A stretch of DNA of 64,000 nt from JAVJQS01 sp040218815 (GCA_040218815.1 JAVJQS010000004.1:310001-374000), one strand, 5' to 3'. Positions 52,851 through 62,476 are shown, numbered from the stretch's first letter. Translations and numbers: made by a program. The notes: generated from the sequence alone by a model not told the origin.

Positions 52851-53069
52851 CTAGCGTTTCTTCAATGGTTTTAATAAGTCTTCTAAACCATTCAACTTGA
52901 TTTCATAAATACTTTCCAACAGCACCCCTAACTTTCCTTTTGGAAAGCCTTGCTGTTTAAACCAAACCAAGTAAGGTTCTGGTAAGTCACAAATCAGCCT
53001 GCCTTTAAAACGACCAAAAGGCATTTTCATGCTGACTAACTGTTTTAAGATTTCATGCTGTTCGTTCAT
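52851..53069 (-). CDS. DUF3820 family protein
   Basis: A 72-residue protein with MPFGRFKGRLICDLPEPYLVWF and GFPKGKLGVLLE, the signature of DUF3820 (a putative quorum-sensing-regulated virulence factor family by database name only). It is small and soluble and usually found alone; its biochemical role is unknown. It lies between a secreted protein and the repeat tract at 53127. Confidence 0.8.
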   Translation of the reverse strand: MNEQHEILKQLVSMKMPFGRFKGRLICDLPEPYLVWFKQQGFPKGKLGVLLESIYEIKLNGLEDLLKPLKKR

Positions 53070-53126
53070 GGCTTGGTTAGGTAATTCATTGAAATGACAT
53101 TTCTATATTTAAATTAAGTATTTGAT

Positions 53127-53324
53127 TAACTCTTAACTTCAAGTACTTCCAATTCCTAACTCCAAACTCCAAACTCTTAACTTTTAACTCTTAACTCTAT
53201 GTACTTCTAACTCCTAACTCCTAACTCCTCACTCCTAACTCCACACTCTTAACTCTTAACTCCACATTCCAAACTCTTAACTCTTCACTTCAAACTCCTA
53301 ACTTCTAACTCCACATTCCAAACT
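53127..53324. repeat. Heptamer-like TAACTCC/TAACTCT repeat tract
   Basis: About 200 bases consisting of irregular tandem variants of TAACTCC, TAACTCT and CAAACTCC (for example TAACTCCTAACTCCTAACTC near 53211). The two strands have a strong purine/pyrimidine bias. It directly abuts the end of the DEAD-box gene at 53323. A shorter version lies at 44458-44505. The function is unknown. Confidence 0.75.
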
Positions 53325-54435
53325 ACATCGGACGTATCATGATGCCCAACTTCTTGCCCAAACTCTTAATGTATTGTTCTTCTGAAGGAGTTATTAAAGC
53401 CATTGAAACACCCTCCTTCCCTGCTCTAGCAGTTCTTCCACTGCGGTGGGTGTAATATTCTTCCTTTTCAGGCAGTTGATGGTGAATTACATAGCTCAAA
53501 TCCTTTACATCAATTCCACGCGCTGCAACATCTGTGGCCACTAAAACATCAATATTTTTATTGACAAATGCGCGCATTACCTTATCGCGTTCCTTTTGCT
53601 GCAAGTCACCTTCGATGGCATTAGTTCTAATGTTTTTAGCTTTTAACTGACTTGCTAGTCGCTGTGCTCCTTTTTTTGTTCGACAAAAAATAACACCTCG
53701 TTGATCTGGTCTTGCCCTCAAAAACTGAAAAATAAGGTTCGTTTTCTCCTCGATATCACAGATAACATAACGGTGCTCAATATTTTTGTTCACTACATTC
53801 TTTTTTTCAATCTGAATGCGTTGGGTTTCCTTTTTAAAGTGAGTCTTCACCAAGTCTAATATCTCAGCTGGCATAGTCGCTGAAAACATCCAGGTATTTC
53901 GTTGAGATTTAGTGAGGTTTAATATAAAGTCTACCTCCTTACGAAACCCCATGCTCAGCATTTCATCCGCTTCATCAAGCACTACTGTTTTTACTTTACT
54001 CAAATCAACTACTTTACGCTGACATAAGTCCATTAAGCGCCCTGGAGTGGCTACAATTATATGAGTTGGCCGCTTTAGGGCTTTCATTTGCTTGGCAATG
54101 TGCTCTCCTCCATATACCGCTTCAGTGAAAATCTTTTCGGGTAAATACTTGGTAAACTTGAAGAGCTGCTTAGAAATTTGAATGCCCAGCTCCCGTGTTG
54201 GAGTTAAAATAAGTGCTTGAACTTTAGGATTGCTTGGATTTATATTACTTATGATTGGTAATCCAAATGCAGCTGTTTTTCCTGTACCAGTCGGGGACTG
54301 AACAACAAAGTCGGTATTGTCTTCGAGCAACTTTGGAATGGTTTTCAATTGGACCTCGGTAGGTGTTTGTATTCCTATTTCAGCCATGGCTTTTATCAAA
54401 TCTTGAGAAATACCGAGTTGCTTGAAGTTGCTCAT
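53323..54435 (-). CDS. DEAD-box RNA helicase
   Basis: A 370-residue helicase core with almost no C-terminal extension. Motifs: Q motif (GIQTPTEVQ), Walker A SPTGTGKT, PTRELGIQ, TPGRLMDL, DEAD (VLDEADEML), SAT (FSATMP), VIFCRTKKGAQRL, TDVAARGIDV and HRSGRTARAG. It unwinds RNA duplexes. The start is set at ATG 54433-54435 (MSNFKQLG) rather than a TTG nine codons upstream. It differs from the 630-1883 helicase in lacking a basic tail, so the two probably serve different RNAs. Confidence 0.9.
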   Translation of the reverse strand: MSNFKQLGISQDLIKAMAEIGIQTPTEVQLKTIPKLLEDNTDFVVQSPTGTGKTAAFGLPIISNINPSNPKVQALILTPTRELGIQISKQLFKFTKYLPEKIFTEAVYGGEHIAKQMKALKRPTHIIVATPGRLMDLCQRKVVDLSKVKTVVLDEADEMLSMGFRKEVDFILNLTKSQRNTWMFSATMPAEILDLVKTHFKKETQRIQIEKKNVVNKNIEHRYVICDIEEKTNLIFQFLRARPDQRGVIFCRTKKGAQRLASQLKAKNIRTNAIEGDLQQKERDKVMRAFVNKNIDVLVATDVAARGIDVKDLSYVIHHQLPEKEEYYTHRSGRTARAGKEGVSMALITPSEEQYIKSLGKKLGIMIRPM

Positions 54436-54541
54436 TGTCAAATCTTGTAAGTTGTTCGGCAAAATTAATCTTTCGTAATGGAGCAGTCGATGTTTGCTTA
54501 TCCTTATGTTTGAATTTTAATTTTTAATAAAAATATTTGCT

Positions 54542-55447
54542 TTGTCCAGTAAGAATAGTAGCACTAAAACTCAGTTTCATCCTCGGAATAAACATCGTGG
54601 GCAGTATGATTTTAAGCGTTTAGTTGAATCCTTTCCTGACTTAGCAACCTTTGTAATCAAAACTCCTTATGGCAGTACCTCTATTGACTTTTTTAACCCA
54701 GCTGCTGTTTTAGTCTTAAATAAAGCCCTTTTAAAGCTGCACTACAACATTAGTTTTTGGGAAATTCCTTCCAATTATCTTTGTCCACCAATTCCTGGAC
54801 GGGCAGATTACATCCACCATGTAGCAGACTTATTAGGAAAGGATAGTGGTGAGAAGATTACTTGTCTAGATTTAGGTGTTGGGGCCAGTTGCGTTTATCC
54901 AATAATAGGAGTAGCAGAATATAACTGGTCGTTCATTGGCAGCGATATTGACAAAATAGCATTGGCCTCCTCACAAAAGATAATTGATAATAATCCAAGC
55001 CTCAACGACAAGGTGGAATTGAGGCTACAAGCAAATCCAAATCAATTGTTGAAAGGAATTATTAAACCAAATGAAAAGATTGATTTGATCGTTTGCAACC
55101 CCCCATTTCATGCCTCAGCTGCTGAAGCAAGTGCTGCCGCACAAAAGAAGTCGAGCAACTTAAAAAAGCAGAAAGTCAGCAAACCCGTATTAAATTTTGG
55201 CGGACAACAACATGAGTTATGGTGCAAAGGCGGAGAGTTTCAGTTTGTTAAAATCCTCATTCAGGAAAGTGCACAGTTTGCTAAAAACTGCTCTTGGTTT
55301 ACCACCCTAATTTCTAAGAAAGAAACCTTGAAGCACATGCTTGTTGAGCTAGAGAAGATAGGCAAATCAACAGTAAAAATTATTGAGCTAAAAACTGGAA
55401 ACAAGATTAGTCGAGTGCTTTGTTGGAGATTCCTTAATAAACAATGA
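54542..55447 (+). CDS. rlmF: 23S rRNA (adenine1618-N6)-methyltransferase RlmF
   Basis: A 301-residue methyltransferase: FHPRNKHRGQYDF at the N-terminus is the RlmF hallmark; SAM-binding is CLDLGVGASCVYPI; the catalytic NPPF motif is VCNPPFHAS; KGGEFQFVKILIQES and GNKISRVLCWRF follow. It methylates A1618 of 23S rRNA. The start is TTG at 54542. It is divergent from the DEAD-box helicase gene with a shared 106-base upstream region, both acting on ribosomal RNA. Confidence 0.9.
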   Translation: MSSKNSSTKTQFHPRNKHRGQYDFKRLVESFPDLATFVIKTPYGSTSIDFFNPAAVLVLNKALLKLHYNISFWEIPSNYLCPPIPGRADYIHHVADLLGKDSGEKITCLDLGVGASCVYPIIGVAEYNWSFIGSDIDKIALASSQKIIDNNPSLNDKVELRLQANPNQLLKGIIKPNEKIDLIVCNPPFHASAAEASAAAQKKSSNLKKQKVSKPVLNFGGQQHELWCKGGEFQFVKILIQESAQFAKNCSWFTTLISKKETLKHMLVELEKIGKSTVKIIELKTGNKISRVLCWRFLNKQ

Positions 55448-55838
55448 TTAGTAAGGTGGTTACCAATAAAAGTGTTTGCCTTACCAAACTATACATACAG
55501 AAGTCTCCTTATTTGTAATAAAAGATCAAAAAGTAAAAAATATCACTTCAAACTAATTTAATAGGAGCCTCCGACAATATGTTCCATAACCTTTATAAGA
55601 TTATTTAATGAAGATAGTGAGCAGTAGATTATACTAGCAGTAATTGCGTGAAATCAATTTTTAATTGTTGAATTCTTAAATATTTAATCTCTTCACTTAT
55701 TCAAATTTTGAATCGGTGCTATTCTGAGGTAAATATGGAAAATAAAAATTATCGCTTAACATAATGATTGATTGGAATCATTGGGTGGGCGGACAAAATA
55801 CGAGGCGGCGAAAGCTAAGGCGAAGAAGTTTATTTTGT

Positions 55839-55872
55839 CTTGATTTTTTGTTTCTTTTTCATCAAGGAAAAA
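55839..55872 (-). repeat. Dispersed intergenic repeat, copy 2
   Basis: Its reverse complement TTTTTCCTTGATGAAAAAG then AAACAAAAAATCAAG is nearly the same as 11727-11767. CTTGAT/ATCAAG (55839-55844 and 55861-55866) are inverted. It lies in the 743-base gap 55448-56190, where the only other item is the fragment at 56018. Confidence 0.6.
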
Positions 55873-56017
55873 CGAAAAGAGAAAAACTTAGATTAGATAT
55901 ATGTAACTTAATTCTAAACTTTTTTTTCTTACTCAAACTTTAGAATAATATAAAACATAAGAGATGAGTTTTTAAAACAAAAATGCCAAGAGTTATTTGT
56001 GCTTTTAAGCAGAGCAA

Positions 56018-56134
56018 ACAAGGACTACCGAAACATTGAAAATCAGTCAGTTAGCAGAAAAAGACCCAGGTCATCCTTATTGCATGTGGGCACGGGTAAA
56101 GGCTTTGGCACAGCGTGGAGAAACCATTCCATAA
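56018..56134 (+). pseudogene. Possible gene remnant (ISQLAEKDPGHPYCMWARVKAL)
   Basis: One frame reads TTETLKISQLAEKDPGHPY then CMWARVKALAQRGETIP before a stop. Composition is protein-like (conserved-looking His-Pro-Tyr, Trp, Arg), but no start codon with a ribosome site is near and the frame is only 38 codons. It could be the end of a decayed gene. The parent family was not recognised. Confidence 0.3.
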
Positions 56135-56190
56135 CCTATTAATCTGCCCAAAGCTCGTTTGATCATTAACTAATTAGCAAAAAGCGCTAT

Positions 56191-56787
56191 TTAAAATGCT
56201 TTTGCTGTCCTTAACCACCCTGTAATACTCAAACGTTGTGCATGGTTGAGCAGTACTTCATGCTCTAATTCACTAGAAAAAAATACGACACGACCAAAGT
56301 GCGGGGTAATTGTAGTGGTTTCATCAGCATAAATCATCAGTTCTCCCCCATCTTCCTTTTGGCGGTTTTCATTCAAGTACAAGACGAATGAGAATTTTCG
56401 GCAATCATCATTGTTAAATTGATCAGAATGTCGTTTGTAAAAAGCACCACTTTCATAAACAGTATAATGGAATTCGTAGGTGCTTATTCCCGCATAACAA
56501 GTTCGATTTAAATAAGCAGCAAAGTCATCAATGAGCAAGAAAAAACGTTGTTCAAACAGATTCGAGCTGTTTTTATCTAACCAAAGGATTTTATCGTTTC
56601 GAATGGAAGTTTCTTTAATTTCATTGAATTTATTACCAATAGCAGCCGTCTTGAACGCGTCATTATTAAAGCGCTTTAACAACTCATCCCTCAAGCCTTT
56701 AGATTCATCTAGCGAAAGCCAATTATCGACATACCCAAAACCCTTTTTTAAGAGTCCTTGGATCATTTTTTCATAAATCTCTTCCAC
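56191..56787 (-). CDS. 2-oxoglutarate/Fe(II)-dependent oxygenase, prolyl-hydroxylase-like
   Basis: A 198-residue double-stranded beta-helix enzyme. Iron ligands: H and D in YKRHSDQF (HxD, about 136-138) and the distal H in SELEHEVLL; Arg in AQRLSITGWLR binds 2-oxoglutarate. The GGELMIYADE core and ending resemble SM-20/EGL-9-type bacterial enzymes that hydroxylate proteins. The start is GTG; a later ATG (residue 8) is also possible. Its target is unknown. Confidence 0.85.
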   Translation of the reverse strand: MEEIYEKMIQGLLKKGFGYVDNWLSLDESKGLRDELLKRFNNDAFKTAAIGNKFNEIKETSIRNDKILWLDKNSSNLFEQRFFLLIDDFAAYLNRTCYAGISTYEFHYTVYESGAFYKRHSDQFNNDDCRKFSFVLYLNENRQKEDGGELMIYADETTTITPHFGRVVFFSSELEHEVLLNHAQRLSITGWLRTAKAF

Positions 56788-57009
56788 TATTTATAGCCTC
56801 CGCTTGATATTTGGTATTAAAGAACTGGCTGTTAAATTATGAATTTTTCGAGCTTCAAAATGATAATCAGAACTCCATTCAGACAAATTAAGAGAAGAGC
56901 TAATTTTATTGTTTTAATCACTTTTCTTCTCCTTAACAAAGGTTAAAGCACTGAAAATATTAAGGGATTTATAAATTTATTTGTATTTTTTGAGTCAAAA
57001 CGACAAACA

Positions 57010-57525
57010 ATGAAAAAATATCTTATTACACTACTCTTAATTTTACCTTCATTTTTATTTTCCCAAACAAAAAAGAAGGCGCACAAAAACGAAAATCAGT
57101 ACCACTCAAAAATAGATACTGTTTATAAAGTTCCAAACGACGAGGAAATCTTTTATTACAACGGCTTTGAAGCACCAGAAAATTCATATCCAGATTTTAC
57201 CTTAAAAGAAGGAGAAGAAAAAGTGCCTTTTAAAATTGACAAAATTTGCGAGATGGATAAGCCAAAATCTTGTGTATCCTTATACCATTACGAATTAGAA
57301 AAAGGTACAAAATGGTTAATTAGAGCCAGTGTTAAAGCAACTGAATCCATTCGTATTAATTACAGTCAACGCATGGGTAAAGATGGAGCAGTAATTAGCA
57401 ATACCACGACATTGAACCCCGGTCAAGTAAAAGATTTAGGCTATGCAGCTGTAGGCGATGAAGTTGACCGTCATTTATGGATAGTGTCTACCTCTTGGGA
57501 GAAGGATTTGCTTGAAGTAGAATAG
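57010..57525 (+). CDS. Small secreted protein, function unknown
   Basis: A 171-residue protein with a signal peptide (ending FLFSQ) followed by a lysine-rich stretch and a beta-rich domain (about 50-170) with two cysteines close together (KICEMDKPKSC). The ending DEVDRHLWIVSTSWEKDLLEVE is distinctive but not recognised. It is likely periplasmic. Monocistronic. Confidence 0.6.
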   Translation: MKKYLITLLLILPSFLFSQTKKKAHKNENQYHSKIDTVYKVPNDEEIFYYNGFEAPENSYPDFTLKEGEEKVPFKIDKICEMDKPKSCVSLYHYELEKGTKWLIRASVKATESIRINYSQRMGKDGAVISNTTTLNPGQVKDLGYAAVGDEVDRHLWIVSTSWEKDLLEVE

Positions 57526-57562
57526 ATGTAATTAACTTTAAAATAAGCAAAAAATTAATTCT

Positions 57563-58090
57563 TTAGTTAAGTGCTTTATTCAATTCAGATGTGAGTTGCC
57601 TGGCTTCCTTATCGCTTAATCTTAATCCAAACGGGATAACTTTTCCGTTGGCTGTGAAAGCCAGTTTCTCACCTCCTATTACCCAGTAAGAATCAGAGAA
57701 AGCCTTAATTAAAGAGTTTCCATCAAGTTCTAATGGACGCACTGAATTGACTAAATCTTTTCGATATTGTTTTAGTATTCCACGATTATTATAAGTTCTA
57801 CCATAGCTAAAAATTTCATCAGTAATATAAAATTGTTCCTCTCCACTCCTCCTCCATCGAAAAACCTTGATTACTTTAAATTCAAAATAGGCCCAAAAAG
57901 CTAAAAAAATTAAGATCATTTTACGCAACTCTGGATTTTCATCATAAAAAACTTGACTGCCAATTGCCAAACCACAAAAAGTCCAAGCCAACAACCAGAC
58001 AGTTAAATTTTTCTGTTTAGATTCTTCTTTAAAGGCTTTAATTTTTATTAAAATCCCTCCCTCTTTTTTCTCTGTACTAATTCTTTTCAC
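57563..58090 (-). CDS. Two-helix membrane protein with PH-like C-terminal domain
   Basis: A 175-residue protein: a short basic N-terminus, two helices (about 26-45 and 56-74), then a C-terminal part (about 78-175) with EEQFYITDEIFSYGRTYNN and GEKLAFTANGKVIPFGLRL, resembling bacterial PH-like domains. The start is GTG at 58088-58090. It is convergent with the gene at 57010 and has its own -7 element. Function unknown. Confidence 0.6.
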   Translation of the reverse strand: MKRISTEKKEGGILIKIKAFKEESKQKNLTVWLLAWTFCGLAIGSQVFYDENPELRKMILIFLAFWAYFEFKVIKVFRWRRSGEEQFYITDEIFSYGRTYNNRGILKQYRKDLVNSVRPLELDGNSLIKAFSDSYWVIGGEKLAFTANGKVIPFGLRLSDKEARQLTSELNKALN

Positions 58091-58108
58091 TACAATCTTA
58101 TATTTCTA

Positions 58109-58116
58109 CAAAGGTA
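58109..58116 (-). promoter_or_regulatory. -7 promoter element for the gene at 57563
   Basis: On the minus strand TACCTTTG matches the Bacteroidota consensus TAnnTTTG exactly, 18 bases upstream of the GTG start. No strong -33 element is visible. Confidence 0.4.
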
Positions 58117-58192
58117 AGGAAGCAAATAAATTTGAGAGATGGTATGGAATTTGTAATTTCGGCAAAAGAATTTTTAAATATCCCGTTAAGCT

Positions 58193-59032
58193 ATGATAAA
58201 GAAAACATTATTTACAGGACTTATCCTTTTTGCTTTTGCAGCTGTTCAAGCACAACCTGAGGATAAAAAAATATCGAAAATCACCTTTCTGATGGTAGAT
58301 GGTAAATATGAAGATGCTGCCTACAAAACTGAAAAACTAAGAGAAGATTCAGATTACAGAAGGAACGCTTGGGTATATTTTTACATGTCACAATCCTATT
58401 ACGAAATAGCTAAAAAACCCGAATTACAAGAAGATTATCCAAAAGCGATGAAAGAAGCGCTAAAAGCAGCCTATAAATTATCGAAGTACCGTGACAAAAC
58501 GGATGAAAACATGGAGGTATTTAAGGATGCTCAAGAGTTTTTAACAGAATTAAAGGATAGTACAATTACTATCTCAGAAATTTTTTATGATAACGATAAT
58601 CCGCGAAAAGCAGCATATTATTTAGGTAAAATAGTAAAATTTGATGAGGACGATTATGCAGTATGGCTAATGAAAGGAATCTATGAAATAAAGTCAAGAA
58701 ACGTTGGTGAAGGGGTGAAAAGCATTTTACTCGCTATGGATAGTATTAATAATAATCCTGATTACCAACCAGATGAAGTTTCAGCTCAAACTTTAGTAGA
58801 CGCGCTTGAAGAGTATGCCCTAATTATAAAAAGTGGCGAATATGATCAGTATTTTTCTGCTTATAGATTTGAACCTACTGAGGCTGACGTGCAAAAAGCA
58901 TTAGCCATGAAAGAAGATTTTAAAAAGTACATTGTTGGCCAAGAGGTTGATAAAGTAGAGCGAAAAAAAGAGTCTGAAACCATTTACAAGTCCTTTAGAA
59001 GTGAAGATTTAGAAGAGGATGGTGACGACTAA
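58193..59032 (+). CDS. Secreted TPR-like helical protein
   Basis: A 279-residue protein with a signal peptide (ending AVQAQ) and consecutive helix pairs of TPR type (for example FLMVDGKYEDAAYKTEKL, VYFYMSQSYYEIAKK, RKAAYYLGKIVKFDEDDYAVW). It is acidic toward the end. It is probably a periplasmic scaffold. The last 14 bases overlap the DUF6702 gene start, so the two are co-translated, and the M1 aminopeptidase gene follows. Confidence 0.7.
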   Translation: MIKKTLFTGLILFAFAAVQAQPEDKKISKITFLMVDGKYEDAAYKTEKLREDSDYRRNAWVYFYMSQSYYEIAKKPELQEDYPKAMKEALKAAYKLSKYRDKTDENMEVFKDAQEFLTELKDSTITISEIFYDNDNPRKAAYYLGKIVKFDEDDYAVWLMKGIYEIKSRNVGEGVKSILLAMDSINNNPDYQPDEVSAQTLVDALEEYALIIKSGEYDQYFSAYRFEPTEADVQKALAMKEDFKKYIVGQEVDKVERKKESETIYKSFRSEDLEEDGDD

Positions 59033-59549
59033 AGCATTTAGAAAGCTTCAATTGAAAAACCACAACTTTTTTATTTTCTTGATAATTCTGGCTTTTGGCT
59101 CCCTGAGTTTAAGTAGTCATAAGTTTTACATGAGCATCACGAGTTTGGAATACAATGCCGAAACAGATGCCTTAGAAATTGTTGTAAAGTTTTTTACCGA
59201 CGATTTAGAGGCTGCTCTTGAAAGCTCAACTAATGAAAAACTATTTTTAGCGACTGATAAAGAAGCTGCAGAAACTGATAGTTTATTTGCGGTTTACCTA
59301 AGCGATCATTTACAGTTTAAACAAAAGAATAAGCTGTTAAAGGTTATTTTTTTAGGTAAAGAAGCAAAAAGAGATTATACCTATGCCTATCTAGAAATTG
59401 ATAACTTTAAGGAAAATGAGGCCACACAAATTGAAAACACCCTTTTAATTTCGATTTTTGAAGATCAAGTTAATCAGGTGAATTATAAGAATGGCGAACA
59501 CTCAAAAAGCTTCAGCATGCATAAAGACGACAGAGTAGCTGATTTCTAA
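59019..59549 (+). CDS. DUF6702 family exported protein
   Basis: A 176-residue protein with an N-terminal hydrophobic segment (about 17-37) and a beta-rich domain beginning SSHKFYMSITSLEYNAETD and LEIVVKFFTDDLEAAL, the DUF6702 signature. This family regularly accompanies M1 aminopeptidase genes in Bacteroidota; its role is unknown. It overlaps the TPR-like gene by 14 bases upstream and is followed closely by the peptidase gene. ATG 59019 is the only start giving the signal. Confidence 0.8.
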   Translation: MVTTKAFRKLQLKNHNFFIFLIILAFGSLSLSSHKFYMSITSLEYNAETDALEIVVKFFTDDLEAALESSTNEKLFLATDKEAAETDSLFAVYLSDHLQFKQKNKLLKVIFLGKEAKRDYTYAYLEIDNFKENEATQIENTLLISIFEDQVNQVNYKNGEHSKSFSMHKDDRVADF

Positions 59550-59558
59550 GTGCTTTGT

Positions 59559-59566
59559 TATATTTG
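59559..59566 (+). promoter_or_regulatory. -7 promoter element for the M1 aminopeptidase gene
   Basis: TATATTTG matches TAnnTTTG exactly and lies 24 bases upstream of ATG 59591. It sits inside the longer frame from 59555, which argues for the ATG at 59591 as the true start. Confidence 0.5.
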
Positions 59567-59590
59567 CGCCTCTCAAATTTTACTCATTCT

Positions 59591-61888
59591 ATGAAAAATA
59601 TTTTCTCTTTATTCCTAGCTCTTATCTCCTTTAGTTTAATTGCTCAGGAAAATACCAATCAAAATAAATTTAGACAATTAAAAGAAGAGCTAGCCACCCC
59701 GAATGTATACAGAACTGCTGCTGGAACTCCAGGTCATGAATACTACCAGCAACAAGCAGATTATGTTATAGAACTAGAATTAGATGATAAAAAACAACGC
59801 ATTTACGGTGAAGAAACAATTACTTACCATAACAATTCACCTAATCATCTGCCCTACTTATGGGTTCAACTAGACCAGAATGTTCGAGCAAAAGATTCTG
59901 ACACAAAAAAAACATCCACTTCAAGAATTGGTGATAGTATTTCATTTGACAACTTGAAACGCATGATGAATGAATTTGATGGTGGATTTAAGTTGGATTA
60001 TGTTAAGGGTGTGGATGGTAATGATTTGAACTACACCGTTAATAAAACTATGATGCGAATTGACTTGGATCAAGCCCTGCAACCAAAAGATTCATTTAGT
60101 TTCAAAATAAAATGGTGGTATAACATCAATAATCGTCTAGAAATTGGGGGAAGATCAGGTTATGAGTATTTTGAAGATGAAGACAATTATTTATATACCA
60201 TAGCACAATTCTACCCTCGTATGGCGGTATATAACGATGTTGAAGGATGGCAAAACAAACAATTTTTAGGACGTGGAGAATTCACCTTACCTTTTGGGGA
60301 TTATGAAGTGAGCATAACCGTTCCTGCCGACCATACAGTAGCAGCTACAGGAGTTTTACAAAACCCTGATGAAGCACTGAGCGAAGAACAAATAAATCGA
60401 CTGGAAGCAGCTAAAACTGCTGATCAACCAGTTTTTATTACCACGCAAAAAGAAGCTGAAAAAATTGAAAAAAAGAAAGTCAACGAGAAAAAAACCTGGA
60501 CTTTCCACGCTGAAAATGTTCGTGATTTTGGCTTTGCATCCTCACGTAAGTTTATTTGGGATGCAATTGGAGTCCCTTTCGGAGACCGAGTAGTAATGGC
60601 CATGTCATATTACCCAAAAGAAGGAAACCCTTTATGGGAGCAATATTCAACCAAAGCAGTTGCACATACTTTACGCAGTTATTCCAATACAACCTTTGAC
60701 TATCCATATCCTGTTGCCATTTCAGTGAATGCTGCAAGCATAGGAATGGAATACCCTATGATTTGTTTTAATTACGGTAGACCAGAAGAAGATGGCACTT
60801 ATACTGAACGTTTAAAGTATGGAGTAATCTCTGTTATTATACATGAGGTAGGACACAACTTTTTTCCAATGATTGTAAATTCAGACGAACGTCAATGGAC
60901 CTGGATGGATGAAGGTTTGAACACCTTTTGCCAGTATTTAGCTGAAAAAGAATGGGATGTTGATTACCCATCAAGACGCGGTCCTGCTTATAAGATTGTT
61001 GATTACATGAAAGGAGACAAAAGCAACATTACTCCTATAATGACCAACTCTGAATCTATTTTTCAATTTGGCAACAATGCTTATGGAAAACCTGCCACGG
61101 CACTCAACATTCTTAGAGAGACCATAATGGGTCGAGAATTATTCGACTTTGCATTTAAAGAATATGCGCAAACTTGGAAGTTCAAACATCCAACCCCAGC
61201 AGATTTCTTCCGTTTGATGGAAGACGCATCAGGAACTGACCTAGACTGGTTCTGGAGGGGTTGGTTCTACTCTACCGATCATGTAGACATTGCCATTAAA
61301 AATGTAGAATGGATGCAAATAAGCAGCAATAACCCAGATGTGGAAAAGCCGCTGAAAAAAAATGCAGCTGAGGCGAGTGAATCCTTTCAAGGTGATTTGT
61401 TGAATGAAAAAAATAGAACCAATACTGTGGTAGAAAAAGATCCAACTACTAAAGATTTCTACAACGGTTATGACCCTTACAAAGTAAACAGTTTAGATAG
61501 AGATAGCTATAAAAAATATTACGACGGCCTCAACGAAGAAGAGAAAAAACAACTCCAGCAAAAGAAAAATTTCTATGAAGTGAGCTTTGAAGCAATTGGA
61601 GGCTTAGTAATGCCAATTATTTTGTCTTTTGAATTTGAAGATGGCAGCACACAGAAAGAATACATACCAGCTGAAATATGGCGATTTAATCAATCTACAG
61701 TTAGTAAAGTATTTATATTCGATAAGGAGGTAAAGCAAATCAATTTAGATCCCAATCTAGAAACAGCTGATACTGATCGGTCAAATAATTACTGGCCTGA
61801 GCAGAATTTACCAAGTAGATTTACTTTATTTAAAGAAGCTCAAAAAGAAAAAGAGAATGAAATGCAAAAAGCAAAACGAGCAAAGTAG
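59591..61888 (+). CDS. M1-family zinc aminopeptidase, exported
   Basis: A 765-residue exported metallopeptidase with a signal peptide (MKNIFSLFLALISFSLIAQ). The gluzincin motif is HEVGHNFFPM (HExxH) and the third zinc ligand is in WMDEGLNTF. GMEYPMICFNYG replaces the usual GAMEN exopeptidase motif, as in the Bacteroidota subgroup of M1. The C-terminal half is beta-rich with an acidic/lysine tail. It hydrolyses amino-terminal residues of peptides in the periplasm or at the surface. It is partnered with the DUF6702 gene. Confidence 0.9.
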   Translation: MKNIFSLFLALISFSLIAQENTNQNKFRQLKEELATPNVYRTAAGTPGHEYYQQQADYVIELELDDKKQRIYGEETITYHNNSPNHLPYLWVQLDQNVRAKDSDTKKTSTSRIGDSISFDNLKRMMNEFDGGFKLDYVKGVDGNDLNYTVNKTMMRIDLDQALQPKDSFSFKIKWWYNINNRLEIGGRSGYEYFEDEDNYLYTIAQFYPRMAVYNDVEGWQNKQFLGRGEFTLPFGDYEVSITVPADHTVAATGVLQNPDEALSEEQINRLEAAKTADQPVFITTQKEAEKIEKKKVNEKKTWTFHAENVRDFGFASSRKFIWDAIGVPFGDRVVMAMSYYPKEGNPLWEQYSTKAVAHTLRSYSNTTFDYPYPVAISVNAASIGMEYPMICFNYGRPEEDGTYTERLKYGVISVIIHEVGHNFFPMIVNSDERQWTWMDEGLNTFCQYLAEKEWDVDYPSRRGPAYKIVDYMKGDKSNITPIMTNSESIFQFGNNAYGKPATALNILRETIMGRELFDFAFKEYAQTWKFKHPTPADFFRLMEDASGTDLDWFWRGWFYSTDHVDIAIKNVEWMQISSNNPDVEKPLKKNAAEASESFQGDLLNEKNRTNTVVEKDPTTKDFYNGYDPYKVNSLDRDSYKKYYDGLNEEEKKQLQQKKNFYEVSFEAIGGLVMPIILSFEFEDGSTQKEYIPAEIWRFNQSTVSKVFIFDKEVKQINLDPNLETADTDRSNNYWPEQNLPSRFTLFKEAQKEKENEMQKAKRAK

Positions 61889-61983
61889 GTATTAAAAAGA
61901 GCATTAAAATATCATTCAAACATTTAAAAACGACAGCATAACCAAAACATTTTGCTATATTAGCAGCCAAATCAAATACCACT

Positions 61984-62451
61984 ATGAAAAGAATAATTTA
62001 CTCCGCTACATTTCTAATTATTACTTTTTTGGCTTTAGCTGCCACCAACTCAGAATCCTGTGATACCAAGGCATTAAAAAAACAAGGAATTGCTGAACTT
62101 AATCCTTACTTTTATTCTGCAGCCAAAGTCAATACTATTAGTTATGACTATAAAGAAACGCGAAAAGAAATTGAGGTGCCATTGTTTAAAGGAGAAAAGT
62201 ATAAAATGGTGTTTAATAAAAAAGCGCTTCCAAAAGATGTGGTAATTGAAGTTTACGATAAAGACAAAGAGAACACAAACAGAAGTCCCATTTTTAGCTC
62301 CGCAGATTCAACTGGCACCCTTGTTACTTTTGAGCCAAAGAAATCTAAGAAGATGTATGTAAATTATGTCATTCCTGAAGCTGGAGATGTAAAAGAAACA
62401 GGTTGCTTAGTATTTATTTTAGGATACCAACTTACCTTTTTAAAAGATTAA
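61984..62451 (+). CDS. Small exported protein, function unknown
   Basis: A 155-residue protein with a signal peptide (about 1-24) and a single beta-rich domain with the strand pattern KEIEVPLFKGEKYKMVF, DVVIEVYDKDKEN and MYVNYVIPEAGDVKETGCLVFILGYQ. Two cysteines (SESCDT and ETGCLV) could pair. No family is recognised. The next gene, 25 bases on, is a lipoprotein, so they are likely co-transcribed. Confidence 0.6.
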   Translation: MKRIIYSATFLIITFLALAATNSESCDTKALKKQGIAELNPYFYSAAKVNTISYDYKETRKEIEVPLFKGEKYKMVFNKKALPKDVVIEVYDKDKENTNRSPIFSSADSTGTLVTFEPKKSKKMYVNYVIPEAGDVKETGCLVFILGYQLTFLKD

Positions 62452-62476
62452 TTATAACGACTAAACCTTTACATTC

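Noticed and set aside
53127..53324. The TAACTCC tract as a CRISPR-like array.
   Set aside because: Units are about seven bases, irregular and without spacers.
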